A model generated the notes under the pieces. The model did no database searches, was not told where the DNA came from, and saw only the letters and a list, made by a program, of their open reading frames with translations. Below are positions 7,481-14,317 of a stretch of DNA of 14,469 bases, piece after piece. The stretch is from Candidatus Adiutrix sp. (GTDB taxonomy: Bacteria; Desulfobacterota; Desulfarculia; Adiutricales; Adiutricaceae), in the NCBI GenBank assembly GCA_031285975.1, contig JAITVE010000212.1, positions 1 through 14,469 on the forward strand. Direction: 5' to 3'. The translations under genes and the position numbers were made by a program. How positions within the stretch are numbered: position 1 is the first letter of the stretch; each line of letters opens with the position of its first letter.

Positions 7481-9543
7481 CACTTCACGTCCACTTCCAC
7501 CATAATGGCGAGTAAGGTCATGGGCGTGGGGTCGCCCGACCGCACCTTCACCGTCACCATGTTCCGGGGTTCGGCCCCCACCACGGCCCGCTTGTCGCCG
7601 GAAAAAGGCCCCGGCGCCACGCCGAAGGGCTCCGTTGTTCGCCACTTGACGGTCTCCATATCGCCGAAGTCCACGCCCACCTCCGCGCCCGCCGTCTCAT
7701 GCACCCGGATGTTCACGGCCTTGACCACCTTCTTGCGGCCCACGCTGGCCCCTTCCTTGGAAATGATTTCCAGCGGCATAGTCTCCAACTCGGCGGCATA
7801 GGGCAGGCCCACGATTACCCGGTCGCTGGGCGCGTCCAGGGTTATCGCGCCGCCCGCAACCTGGCGCGGGGTTTCCACCGCGCCCCTGGAGAGAATGCCC
7901 ACGGTCTTGCCGTCCAGGTGCTCCAGGCCGGTGAGGCGCGTCACCTCCTCGCCGGGCCGGTCATAGACGAGCGAGCAGTCCAAAAACGAGTGGAGCGAGT
8001 AGTCGCCATCGATATACCGGTCGGCCAGCCGTTCCAAAAACCAGCGGGCCGCGCCGCCCACATCCCTTTGCACCACGGCGTAGAGAACGTCCGAATAGCC
8101 GTTGGGCACCGAGCACACCGCGCGGAACAGCCCCTCGGTTTCGTGGCGGTGCCAGGCGATAACGTCGTGCTCTTCCTGGAAGGTCAGGCCCAAGAGTATC
8201 CCGTCCGTGCGCACCATCCACACCACCGAGTCGGGGTGCTGCTGGTACGTCCAGCCGACTATCCGCTCCTTTTCCAACAGGTGCGTGGCCAGGATGGAAC
8301 GGTCAGTGCCGCCGTAAGCGTCGGTGTCGAAGGCATATTTCAGGTTGCGCACCTGGGCCCCGCTGCGGGCCACATGCAAAATGGTGTCGCCGACAATGAT
8401 GGCCGGTAAACTCGCGCTCCCGTTGCGGCTCTGCAGGGTGCTCTTGGCCGTCTGGGCCGAAAAGGCCCCCTGGCTGGCGGCGATTTCCCATTCCATCATG
8501 GTGGCCCCGGCCACCAGCGACCTCAGGGAGGTCATCCACACAATCTGGGCCATGGCGTCGCTCACCACCGTGCCCTCCCAGGGAGAGTCTGCCGCCTGCG
8601 GGGTGTACTTGGCAAAGTTGGCGTAATCGCCGCTTTTGCTCATCCAAATAGTTTGGGGCCGGTTGGGCGTGCTGGCGAACACCAGCCGCTGTTCGAAAAA
8701 AGAAATCACCCTGGGGTAATCGCCGTTCGGGAAGGGGCTCTCATACTTCGGGGCCCCTTCGCTCAAGAGCGGGGCCACGTTATAGTCCTGATAGCTCACG
8801 CCTTCCAGCCCGGCCACAAAACCGGGCCGCCCGCCGAGCGAGGATTTGTACAGCCGGTATTCCACCGCGCCGGGCCGGGCCGCCCAGGAGACCGTAATCA
8901 CCGACCCGGCCACCCAGTTGTTGGAGGCCGGGCCGCTGATGGCGGCCCCCGCCGAGAGTTCGCTTTCCCGGCCTTCCGCGTCAACAGCCGTGACGTAATA
9001 GACATACGGCGTGGCCGTGCCGTTTTCCTGGCCGCTGCCCATGGTCAGGGCCGCGCTCACCCCGTCCGGCGGCGGCATGGGCGGGCCGAAGTTGATAGCT
9101 TCAAACCGCCAGTCGGCGTGCCCCAGCCGCTTCAGCTTTTGCGGGGCCGCGCCCTCGCAGGCGATAAAGAGCACGTCCGCGCTCTGGGCCACAGAGAGTT
9201 TTTTGGCCTGGGCCAGGGTGTAGGGTGTGGGGGCCTGATAGGGCTGCCCGGCCCCGTCCAGCACCGCGCCGTCGGCCATGAACACCCGCAGCCACTTTTC
9301 GCCGAAGGCCAGGGCGTAAGCCTGCTCCTGGTTAAAAATGAAGGGTATCAAAGCCGCTTCGCCCGGCAGTTCGTCCAGCAATAAAAAGCCGGGGCGTTTC
9401 ACCGCGCCGCCGTGGGGCTGCACTTTGAAGTTTTTGAGCAGCTTGCAGCCCTGGCCGAACTTGTTGAAATCCACCCGCGCCGAAAGCGAGGGGGAGAGTT
9501 CGCCGCCCGTGAAAGAGCTTTGCAGGGTCAGCAGCCCGCTCAT
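7480..9543 (-). CDS. Tail tubular protein B (T7 gp12-like nozzle protein)
   Basis: A 687-residue protein forming the distal nozzle of the short tail. The ATG at 9543 overlaps the previous stop by four bases (ATGA), and GGAGA lies 6 bases upstream. The N terminus has the characteristic family pattern: SFTGGELSPSLSARVDF at about 9-25, followed by LLKNFKVQPHGGAVKRPGF at about 36-54. The rest is beta-rich with many Trp, Tyr and Gly, including a fibronectin-like insertion around 160-240 (YVYYVTAVDAEGRESELSAG ... PGAVEYRLYKSS) and a propeller-like stretch FFEQRLVFASTPNRPQTIWM at about 282-301. The length is somewhat below the roughly 790 residues of T7 gp12. It pairs directly with the gp11-like adaptor gene upstream. 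The family assignment is strong from the N-terminal signature and gene order. Confidence 0.93.
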   Translation of the reverse strand: MSGLLTLQSSFTGGELSPSLSARVDFNKFGQGCKLLKNFKVQPHGGAVKRPGFLLLDELPGEAALIPFIFNQEQAYALAFGEKWLRVFMADGAVLDGAGQPYQAPTPYTLAQAKKLSVAQSADVLFIACEGAAPQKLKRLGHADWRFEAINFGPPMPPPDGVSAALTMGSGQENGTATPYVYYVTAVDAEGRESELSAGAAISGPASNNWVAGSVITVSWAARPGAVEYRLYKSSLGGRPGFVAGLEGVSYQDYNVAPLLSEGAPKYESPFPNGDYPRVISFFEQRLVFASTPNRPQTIWMSKSGDYANFAKYTPQAADSPWEGTVVSDAMAQIVWMTSLRSLVAGATMMEWEIAASQGAFSAQTAKSTLQSRNGSASLPAIIVGDTILHVARSGAQVRNLKYAFDTDAYGGTDRSILATHLLEKERIVGWTYQQHPDSVVWMVRTDGILLGLTFQEEHDVIAWHRHETEGLFRAVCSVPNGYSDVLYAVVQRDVGGAARWFLERLADRYIDGDYSLHSFLDCSLVYDRPGEEVTRLTGLEHLDGKTVGILSRGAVETPRQVAGGAITLDAPSDRVIVGLPYAAELETMPLEIISKEGASVGRKKVVKAVNIRVHETAGAEVGVDFGDMETVKWRTTEPFGVAPGPFSGDKRAVVGAEPRNMVTVKVRSGDPTPMTLLAIMVEVDVK

Positions 9544-10154
9544 GAGAAGTCTCCGTTTCCCCTGGGGCCAAAACCGCCGTGCCGGGCCGTCTGCCAGGCC
9601 GAAGGCCTGGGGGCGGGGCGTTGCGCTTGCCGGTCGCGGGCCCAGGCTTCCTCAAGGGTTATCACATATTTTTGCTGGCAGTCGGCCTTGTCTCTTTGGT
9701 CATTGGCGTTGGCCGGAGCCAGGAAGGCGGCCAGGCCATAGGCAAGCGCGGAGGTGAACGCGGGCGGGAATCTCTTGGGGTCTTCAAGCCGGAAGACGAA
9801 CACCAGCCGGGCCGGTTCGGCGTTGGTCAACAGGTCATCCCCTTCGATAATGAAGCTGGGGCCGCCCGGCAGCCCGCCGCCTTCCAGCCGCACGGCCCGC
9901 AGGTAATCGGACGGCAAACCGTAGCGCAGCCGGTAGCCTTCCCGGCCTGGCCCCGGTTTCAGGCTCAAGTCCTGGCTCTTGGTGGCAAAACTCCAGTTTT
10001 TGGCCTCCAGGGATTCCAGCAAAAGCTGCGGATAATAGGCCTGGCACAACTCGCCGATGGTGCTGTTTTCCCAGGCGGCCTGCACCGAGGGCAGCTGGTG
10101 CCCGCCCAGCCAGCCCAGGGCCATGTTGTAAAGCCACACCACAGATGTTGCCAT
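9540..10154 (-). CDS. Tail tubular protein A (T7 gp11-like head-tail adaptor)
   Basis: A 204-residue protein starting MATSVVWLYNMALGWLGG at 10154. The frame extends upstream to 10277, but that part overlaps the cement-protein gene and reads as arginine/proline-rich noise. AGAGG lies 9 bases before the chosen ATG. Helical N-terminal sequence (WENSTIGELCQAYYPQLL) is followed by a beta section with RYGLPSDYLRAVRL near residues 77-90, then DPKRFPPAFTSALAYGLAAFLA at about 126-147. Both motifs are typical of the gp11/gp4 adaptor family that docks under the portal as a 12-mer ring. The C-terminal 35 residues are Arg/Gly/Pro-rich and look unstructured. The stop overlaps the start of tail tubular protein B by 4 bases (ATGA), so the two are translationally coupled. 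Confidence 0.9.
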   Translation of the reverse strand: MATSVVWLYNMALGWLGGHQLPSVQAAWENSTIGELCQAYYPQLLLESLEAKNWSFATKSQDLSLKPGPGREGYRLRYGLPSDYLRAVRLEGGGLPGGPSFIIEGDDLLTNAEPARLVFVFRLEDPKRFPPAFTSALAYGLAAFLAPANANDQRDKADCQQKYVITLEEAWARDRQAQRPAPRPSAWQTARHGGFGPRGNGDFS

Positions 10155-10178
10155 AAGCCACCGCCTCTTTAGAGTATG

Positions 10179-10206
10179 GGACGGGACGGCCATAGCCGCC
10201 CCGTCC
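10179..10206 (-). other. Strong RNA hairpin between head and tail genes
   Basis: In the minus-strand transcript, GGACGGGGCGGC pairs with GCCGUCCCGUCC around a UAUG loop: 12 pairs including one G-U wobble. On the plus strand the same position would be an A-C mismatch, so the hairpin is complete only in the RNA of the direction the genes use. It lies 6 bases after the cement-protein gene and about 25 bases before the tail tubular A start. The downstream sequence (CATACTCTAAAGAGG) has no U-run, so it is not a standard intrinsic terminator. It may protect the 3' end of head mRNA, be a processing site, or cause partial attenuation. Confidence 0.7.
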
Positions 10207-10212
10207 GGTTTG

Positions 10213-10611
10213 TTACGCCGCCTGCACGTCCAATACCAGCCCGGCGGTAATCGTGCCGGCGGCCAGGCTGCCGTCAACCTTGTAGTTCAGGGCGGCATAG
10301 CGCCGCATCCCGTGGGGGAGCCGGGCGGCCGCCAGCTTGCCCCCGGCCAGAAGCTGGGCGTTGGTCACGGCATAGCTGGCAACCGCCGCCGGGTCTTTCA
10401 TGGCCGTCCCGTCCGGCAGCATTTCCGCCGCCGTCATGAGTTCCACGGTCAGCGTGCCGCCGCCGGTGAAAGCCGTCCCGGCATTGACGAACAGGCTCAG
10501 CCGCTCGCTCGGCCCCGCGTCGCCCGCGCCCAGGTCAACAATGTTTTTGGAAGGGGCCGCGGCCGTCACCGCCTGGCCGTGGGAAAACAGGTTCTCTTTA
10601 TCCAGTATCAT
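10213..10611 (-). CDS. Capsid cement/decoration protein, Bbp16-like
   Basis: A 132-residue protein beginning MILDKENLFSHGQAVTAA. The ATG at 10611 follows AGGAGG (10618-10623), which itself overlaps the capsid gene's stop codon, so translation is tightly coupled to capsid synthesis. The sequence is rich in Ala, Gly, Thr and Val with alternating beta-strand patterns (LSLFVNAGTAFTGGGTLTVEL near 38-58, and TITAGLVLDVQ at the end). This suits the jelly-roll cement protein Bbp16 of Bordetella phage BPP-1, which stabilises the capsid surface and is encoded directly after the capsid gene, as here. I recognise the N-terminal pattern (ENLFSxGQAVT) and the MRRYAALNYKV segment near 102-112 as typical of this family. 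An alternative label is generic head decoration protein. Confidence 0.85.
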   Translation of the reverse strand: MILDKENLFSHGQAVTAAAPSKNIVDLGAGDAGPSERLSLFVNAGTAFTGGGTLTVELMTAAEMLPDGTAMKDPAAVASYAVTNAQLLAGGKLAAARLPHGMRRYAALNYKVDGSLAAGTITAGLVLDVQAA

Positions 10612-10617
10612 GCCGTG

Positions 10618-10623
10618 CCTCCT
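10618..10623 (-). promoter_or_regulatory. Ribosome binding site embedded in the capsid stop codon
   Basis: The mRNA reads TAAGGAGGCACGGCATG: the stop of the major capsid gene runs directly into a perfect AGGAGG, 6 bases before the cement-protein start at 10611. Terminating ribosomes can reinitiate at once, which fits two structural proteins needed in similar, high copy number. Confidence 0.8.
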
Positions 10624-11603
10624 TACGCCGCGACTTTGGTTTCGTCTTCGGTGAGAGCATCGGTACGTCTCACCGGGATTTCATCGAATTTCATCACCTT
10701 TTTGCCTTCAACGGTGTCAAAGGTCACGTGGGTGTTTTTATTCCCCAACTTAGCCAGCCGCAGGCGGGTTCTGGCGGCGCGGTTCATGTAGAACACCGGG
10801 CGCCCCAGGTTTTCATCCGGCAAAAGTTCGGAGGCCCGAATCATGAACTCGATGAACTTTTCATCGGTGATAGTCGCCAAATCAATATTGGCAATGCGCA
10901 CCACATAGCGGTGGTCGCGGACGCAAAGACCCAAGTCCCATTTGTAGTGAGTTTGATAGGCCATGAACGTGCCGCCGTTGCCATCGGTCACCTTATCTCT
11001 TCCTAAATCCTCATGAGAGAATCCGGCCTTTGAACCCTTGGGATAGATTCCGTGAACGGTATTGGCTCCCCAGCAAACGAGGAAGATGGAAGTCAGGTTG
11101 TTAGCGCCACCGGCGTCAATGACATTTTTGGAAATGGGAACTTTCGGGTCAAGCGTGGAATAGCGCGGAGCCAGGCCCAGGAATTTTTCCGGGGTTTTGC
11201 TGGTGTCGCCGTAGAAGACGGTTTTCGCCATTTCCATATTCATAGCCTGAATATAGGCCCGGTCTTCACTCAGTCGGAATTCTGCCGTGTTGCCGTTGAG
11301 ATCGGCCATATCGGCATCGACCGTAGAAAATGCTTCCAGCATCCCGCAGGTGTCCGTGATCTGCTGGGTCTTGCTTTTGCTCTGAGGCACCCCCTGGTTG
11401 TACATACGCCAGAAGGCGCTGGGGTAGCCGGTGCGAATGGTAGTTTTGTGCCCGGTGGCGAGGTTGCCCTCGACATTCAGCATGTCGAGCACCACCTCGT
11501 TAGTTTCGGCAGCAATTTCAATGATTTTGTCAATCTTGCCGTTTGCGTCCAGACGCTTGCCTAAATCGGTCAAGGTCAACGCCAAATCGCCTATTTTCGC
11601 CAT
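10623..11603 (-). CDS. Major capsid protein, BPP-1 Bbp17-like
   Basis: A 326-residue protein with a strong AGGAGG (11609-11614) 5 bases before the ATG at 11603. It begins MAKIGDLALTLTDLGKRLD. Recognisable segments of this capsid family are ETNEVVLDMLNVEGN at about 33-47, TTIRTGYPSAFWRMYNQGVP at about 54-73, and the stretch from GMLEAF through the AEFRLSEDRAYIQAM region to TVFYGD at about 86-133. The middle-to-C-terminal part contains PVFYMNRAARTRLRL, a helix followed by the final strands. The length matches BPP-1-type capsid proteins, which have a circularly permuted variant of the HK97 fold. The following gene is the matching cement protein. The gene is noticeably less GC-rich than the portal gene: two 60-base rows counted here are about 50-53% G+C, against 77% for a portal row, consistent with different codon choice in a highly expressed gene or separate ancestry. 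Confidence 0.92.
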   Translation of the reverse strand: MAKIGDLALTLTDLGKRLDANGKIDKIIEIAAETNEVVLDMLNVEGNLATGHKTTIRTGYPSAFWRMYNQGVPQSKSKTQQITDTCGMLEAFSTVDADMADLNGNTAEFRLSEDRAYIQAMNMEMAKTVFYGDTSKTPEKFLGLAPRYSTLDPKVPISKNVIDAGGANNLTSIFLVCWGANTVHGIYPKGSKAGFSHEDLGRDKVTDGNGGTFMAYQTHYKWDLGLCVRDHRYVVRIANIDLATITDEKFIEFMIRASELLPDENLGRPVFYMNRAARTRLRLAKLGNKNTHVTFDTVEGKKVMKFDEIPVRRTDALTEDETKVAA

Positions 11604-11629
11604 TTGAACCTCCTATCGTCCATGGAGAA

Positions 11630-12334
11630 TTATTTCCCCTGGTTGGGATACAGCACTTCAGCTGCGGTTTTTTCCGCTGACGCGCCCTTGCCGCTGTGAA
11701 TCTCCGGCTCGGCCAGGGCCCGGCCGATTTTCACGAAAGCGTCGAATACCGGCGGGTAGCTCCCGGCCATGGACACGTCGAAGTATTCGTTCAATTCTTT
11801 GCTGCCGAACTGGGCCAGGGCCCGCGTGGCATATTTCAAGTCGGCCTCATAGGTCGGGCGGGCTTTCAGCTGCTCTTCCCATTCCAGCCCGGCCTTGTCC
11901 ACGCTGTCGAACTGGGCCTGTTGAAAGCGGTCATAGCTGTCCGCCACTTTTTCGGCGTAAAGGCCCGCCAACTCCTGAAACTGTTTTTGGTTCAGCCCCA
12001 GTTCATGGGCTTTGGCCCGGTAGGCGGTCAGCATCTCCTGGTCAACGTCCGTGCCTTCGGGGAAGGTTACTTCATAGCCCTCCGGCTTTTCCGGCACGGC
12101 CAGGGCTTTTTCATCCGCTTCCTGGTTCTCCTCGCCTTCCTTCGGCTCGCCGTCCTGGGGCGCGGGCTGTCCGTCCCGCTCCCCCTCAAGGCCTTTGGTC
12201 AACATCGAGCCGGGGCGCGGCTGTTTCTCGCCGCCCTCCGCCGGGGGCGCTGGCCCGCCAGCGTCCGCCGCCGGTTCAGCTGGGGGCGGCGCCGCCGGGT
12301 TCGTGGGATTCGTCGGGTTCGTCACATCGTCCAT
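11630..12334 (-). CDS. Head scaffolding protein
   Basis: A 234-residue acidic protein. The ATG at 12334 is chosen because a perfect AGGAGG (12340-12345) stands 5 bases upstream; the frame is open further up, but that region codes for the preceding protein in another frame. Residues 1-75 are low-complexity, rich in Pro, Ala, Glu and Gly, starting with a TNP repeat (VTNPTNPTNPAAPPP). Residues 80-234 are largely helical (DQEMLTAYRAKAHELGLNQK, then QFQELAGLYAEKVADSYDRF). A disordered acidic N terminus followed by long helices, placed directly before the major capsid gene, is the standard signature of phage internal scaffolds. These guide capsid assembly and leave before DNA packaging. The pattern of a GLNQKQFQ helix, a conserved-looking WEEQL and a C-terminal region with YPPVFDAFVKIG is common in these proteins. 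No protease motif is visible. Confidence 0.87.
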   Translation of the reverse strand: MDDVTNPTNPTNPAAPPPAEPAADAGGPAPPAEGGEKQPRPGSMLTKGLEGERDGQPAPQDGEPKEGEENQEADEKALAVPEKPEGYEVTFPEGTDVDQEMLTAYRAKAHELGLNQKQFQELAGLYAEKVADSYDRFQQAQFDSVDKAGLEWEEQLKARPTYEADLKYATRALAQFGSKELNEYFDVSMAGSYPPVFDAFVKIGRALAEPEIHSGKGASAEKTAAEVLYPNQGK

Positions 12335-12632
12335 CACGTCCTCCTGGTAGGTGCATCTGTTCCAGCAGCATCTTGGGAACGGCTCCCTTCTCGGCTGCTT
12401 CAAGAATTGTTTTCAGCCGCAGGCCCACCGCCCGCACGCCTTCGTTGTAGCCGGTCTGGCTCTGGTCGCCCGGCGCCCATGAGGGCCCGAACACGTTGGT
12501 CTCTTCCAGCGCGGCCAGGAAAAACCGCCGCCCTGCCGGAAGCCGCAACAGGCTGCGGATATCGCCCAGCAGTTCCAGCAGTTTCCGCTCTTGCCGCGCT
12601 TTACGTTCCTTGTCATTATTGAACTGTGGCAT
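12276..12632 (-). CDS. Bbp19-like small phage protein
   Basis: A 118-residue protein beginning MPQFNNDKERKARQERKLLE at 12632. GGGAGG (12638-12643) lies 5 bases upstream, inside the end of the portal gene, so the two genes overlap by 17 bases. The family signature is readable: a charged N-terminal helix, then GRRFFLAALEETNVFGPSW at about 34-52, and TGYNEGVRAVGLRLKTIL at about 59-76. This is the pattern of Bbp19 of phage BPP-1 and relatives (the F-x-L-E-x-x-x-V-F and EG-R-x-VGL-x-L elements). The proteins are small, helical and encoded between portal and scaffold; their molecular role is not established as far as I know. The last 24 residues (GGRDGRCDEPDESHEPGGAAPS region) are low-complexity and overlap the scaffold start by 59 bases, so they may be constrained mainly by the scaffold frame. 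Confidence 0.85.
   Translation of the reverse strand: MPQFNNDKERKARQERKLLELLGDIRSLLRLPAGRRFFLAALEETNVFGPSWAPGDQSQTGYNEGVRAVGLRLKTILEAAEKGAVPKMLLEQMHLPGGRDGRCDEPDESHEPGGAAPS
12296..12322 (-). repeat. Three 9-base tandem repeats in a two-frame coding overlap
   Basis: Three adjacent units, which read ACGAACCCG, ACGAATCCC and ACGAACCCG on the coding strand. In the scaffold frame they encode TNP three times; in the Bbp19-like frame the same bases encode DEP/DES/HEP-like acidic residues. The units differ at two positions only. Confidence 0.8.
12340..12345 (-). promoter_or_regulatory. Ribosome binding site fixing the scaffold start
   Basis: A perfect AGGAGG with a 5-base spacer to the ATG at 12334. 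It lies inside the coding region of the Bbp19-like gene, so the scaffold starts 59 bases before that gene ends. The site sets the scaffold length at 234 residues instead of a longer upstream reading. Confidence 0.82.
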
Positions 12633-14316
12633 TCGCGCCTCCCATGGCCCCGGCCATGGCGGCCATGGCTTCCGGCGGCAAGCCCGAGTCCCGCACCGCC
12701 TTGGCCCCGCCCGCCGCAATGTCCACGCCCTGCTTCATCATGGCCATGCTCTGGGCCGCCTGCATCTGCTGTTCCCTCTGGGCCCGCAGGGCCTCCACTT
12801 CCTCTTCCGAGCGGATGACCGAGGGCGGCACCCCGTTCATGTCGGCAATCTCGTCAATGGCCACGTCCACGTTGAACTTGTCCAGCACGCCGGGGTTCTG
12901 CGTGGCCTGGGCCGCCGTGCCCACAAATTCCAGCGTTTCAAAGATGCTGGCCTTCCCGGCCATCTTCTGCCCGTTGGCCAACACGCTGATGAATTCGATA
13001 TTGATTTCCTGCCCGTCCATTTCCGGCGGCGGGGGCGCAATCATGCCCAGCCTGTCCATAATGCCGTAGACCCGCTCGATAAGCGGCTGGAACAGTTCCG
13101 AGCGCAGCCTGTCCAGCACCGGGCCCAAAAGAAGCAGCTTTTCGTTGTTCATAATGTCGGCCTGGGTCGCGGTCATGGCCCGGTTCTGGCTGCTTATCAA
13201 CAGCAGCAGGTCATTGAACAACGCCTCGCTGATGTCGTTTTTGATGGCCTCTTTGTCCTGGGCCAGGGCGGCATGGGGCAGGTTCACCTCATAGAGCGGC
13301 TTCGCGCCCATTTGCCCCTGGGCCAGGGAACTCATGGGGTTCATGGCTCCGGGCGAAACGTCCAGGGTTTCTATGCCGTAAATGCCCATGGGCGGGTTCA
13401 TCTGCTTTTCCAGGCCCAGCCGCCCGGTCTCGGTCATCTTTTGCAGCTGGCGGCAGTCCGGCAGCGCGTCCATGCAGGGGGAAGAGCCGTACACGTCGCT
13501 GCCCGTCGAGTCCCAGCGCGGGCAGAGGGCCGGGAACTCATAGAAGCCCCCCACTTCCAGCACCTCCTTGTTTTCCAGCATGTACACGCTCAAATGCCGC
13601 CTCTGCCGGGCGTTCAGCGAGCCTTCGCGGTAGCCGGGGTTGGGTTCCACGGCGTGAATCACCGTCAGCCACTCATCGTTGTCCCGCTCCGCCCGCCGCC
13701 GTATCTCGTCGGGCACGGTCTCCGGCCAGGCCTCCGCCATCTGCCGGGCCGTCATCCGCACCCGGCGGTACAGGGTGTTCACCCGGCCCGAAGCGTCGGT
13801 GTCAATGCAATATTCCCCCACGGTCAGGGTGCGCAGGCGGATGACGCTCACAGGGTCGTCTTCCACCAGCGTGCTCCCGGTGCCGAAGGCCCCCAACTCG
13901 CCGTACAGCAGATGTATCTGGTCGTAGAAATTCGAGCGGCGGAACACATTCACCATCTGCTGCTGCACATGGTGCAGCCAGGCCTTCACCGCCCCCGTCC
14001 GGGCCATCTTCAGGTCTTGCACGCTCAGGGAAAACCAGGGCCGCGAGGGGCTGGTAATGCCGCTCTGCATCACGGCCATCAGGTTTTTCAGCTTCTTTAT
14101 GCCCACGCCGCTTTCCAGGAAGTTGCGCCGGTCGCCTTCGTTGGTGCGCTCCCCGGCGTTCAGAAAGCGGCTCCGCCGGGGGAAGAAGTGCTGGCTGATG
14201 TCCCGCCAATGGCTTTCCCAACTGGCCCGCTCCTGCTCCATGCTGCCCAGGCGGCGCAGAATATGCTTCTTGCGCTCGTCGTCCAGGTCGATTATCTTCC
14301 GGGCGGCTTCGGCCAT
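12616..14316 (-). CDS. Portal protein (head-to-tail connector)
   Basis: A 566-residue portal subunit; twelve copies form the ring at one capsid vertex through which DNA is packaged and ejected. The ATG at 14316 has GGGAGG 5 bases upstream. The sequence matches the podovirus head-to-tail connecting family: an N-terminal helix with WESHWRDISQHFFPRRSRFL at about 33-52, then LMAVMQSGITSPSRPWFSL at about 79-97, GTGSTLVEDD near 149-158 in the wing/stem region, and MTATQADIMNNEKLLLLGP at about 378-396, followed by the long helix with RSELFQPLIERVYGIM. The C terminus is a Met/Ala/Gln/Gly-rich helical barrel-like tail (QQMQAAQSMAMMKQGVD and AMAAMAGAMGG). The length fits the family. It overlaps the Bbp19-like gene downstream, and a small protein's stop lies one base before its start. 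Confidence 0.94.
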   Translation of the reverse strand: MAEAARKIIDLDDERKKHILRRLGSMEQERASWESHWRDISQHFFPRRSRFLNAGERTNEGDRRNFLESGVGIKKLKNLMAVMQSGITSPSRPWFSLSVQDLKMARTGAVKAWLHHVQQQMVNVFRRSNFYDQIHLLYGELGAFGTGSTLVEDDPVSVIRLRTLTVGEYCIDTDASGRVNTLYRRVRMTARQMAEAWPETVPDEIRRRAERDNDEWLTVIHAVEPNPGYREGSLNARQRRHLSVYMLENKEVLEVGGFYEFPALCPRWDSTGSDVYGSSPCMDALPDCRQLQKMTETGRLGLEKQMNPPMGIYGIETLDVSPGAMNPMSSLAQGQMGAKPLYEVNLPHAALAQDKEAIKNDISEALFNDLLLLISSQNRAMTATQADIMNNEKLLLLGPVLDRLRSELFQPLIERVYGIMDRLGMIAPPPPEMDGQEINIEFISVLANGQKMAGKASIFETLEFVGTAAQATQNPGVLDKFNVDVAIDEIADMNGVPPSVIRSEEEVEALRAQREQQMQAAQSMAMMKQGVDIAAGGAKAVRDSGLPPEAMAAMAGAMGGANATVQ

Positions 14317-14317
14317 C

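Noticed and set aside
7481..7645. Upstream extension of the gp13-like gene
   Set aside because: It lies wholly inside the tail tubular B gene, is Arg/Gly-rich, and the coupled ATG at 7480 begins the family pattern.
9579..10172. Plus-strand frame across the tail tubular A gene
   Set aside because: Antisense shadow of a gene with typical gp11-family motifs; no ribosome site or domain seen.
10179..10206. Hairpin as an intrinsic terminator
   Set aside because: No run of U follows the stem in the transcript, and essential tail genes lie downstream in the same direction.
10155..10277. Upstream extension of the tail tubular A gene
   Set aside because: It overlaps the cement-protein gene and crosses the hairpin; its composition is unlike the family, and the start at 10154 gives the usual N terminus.
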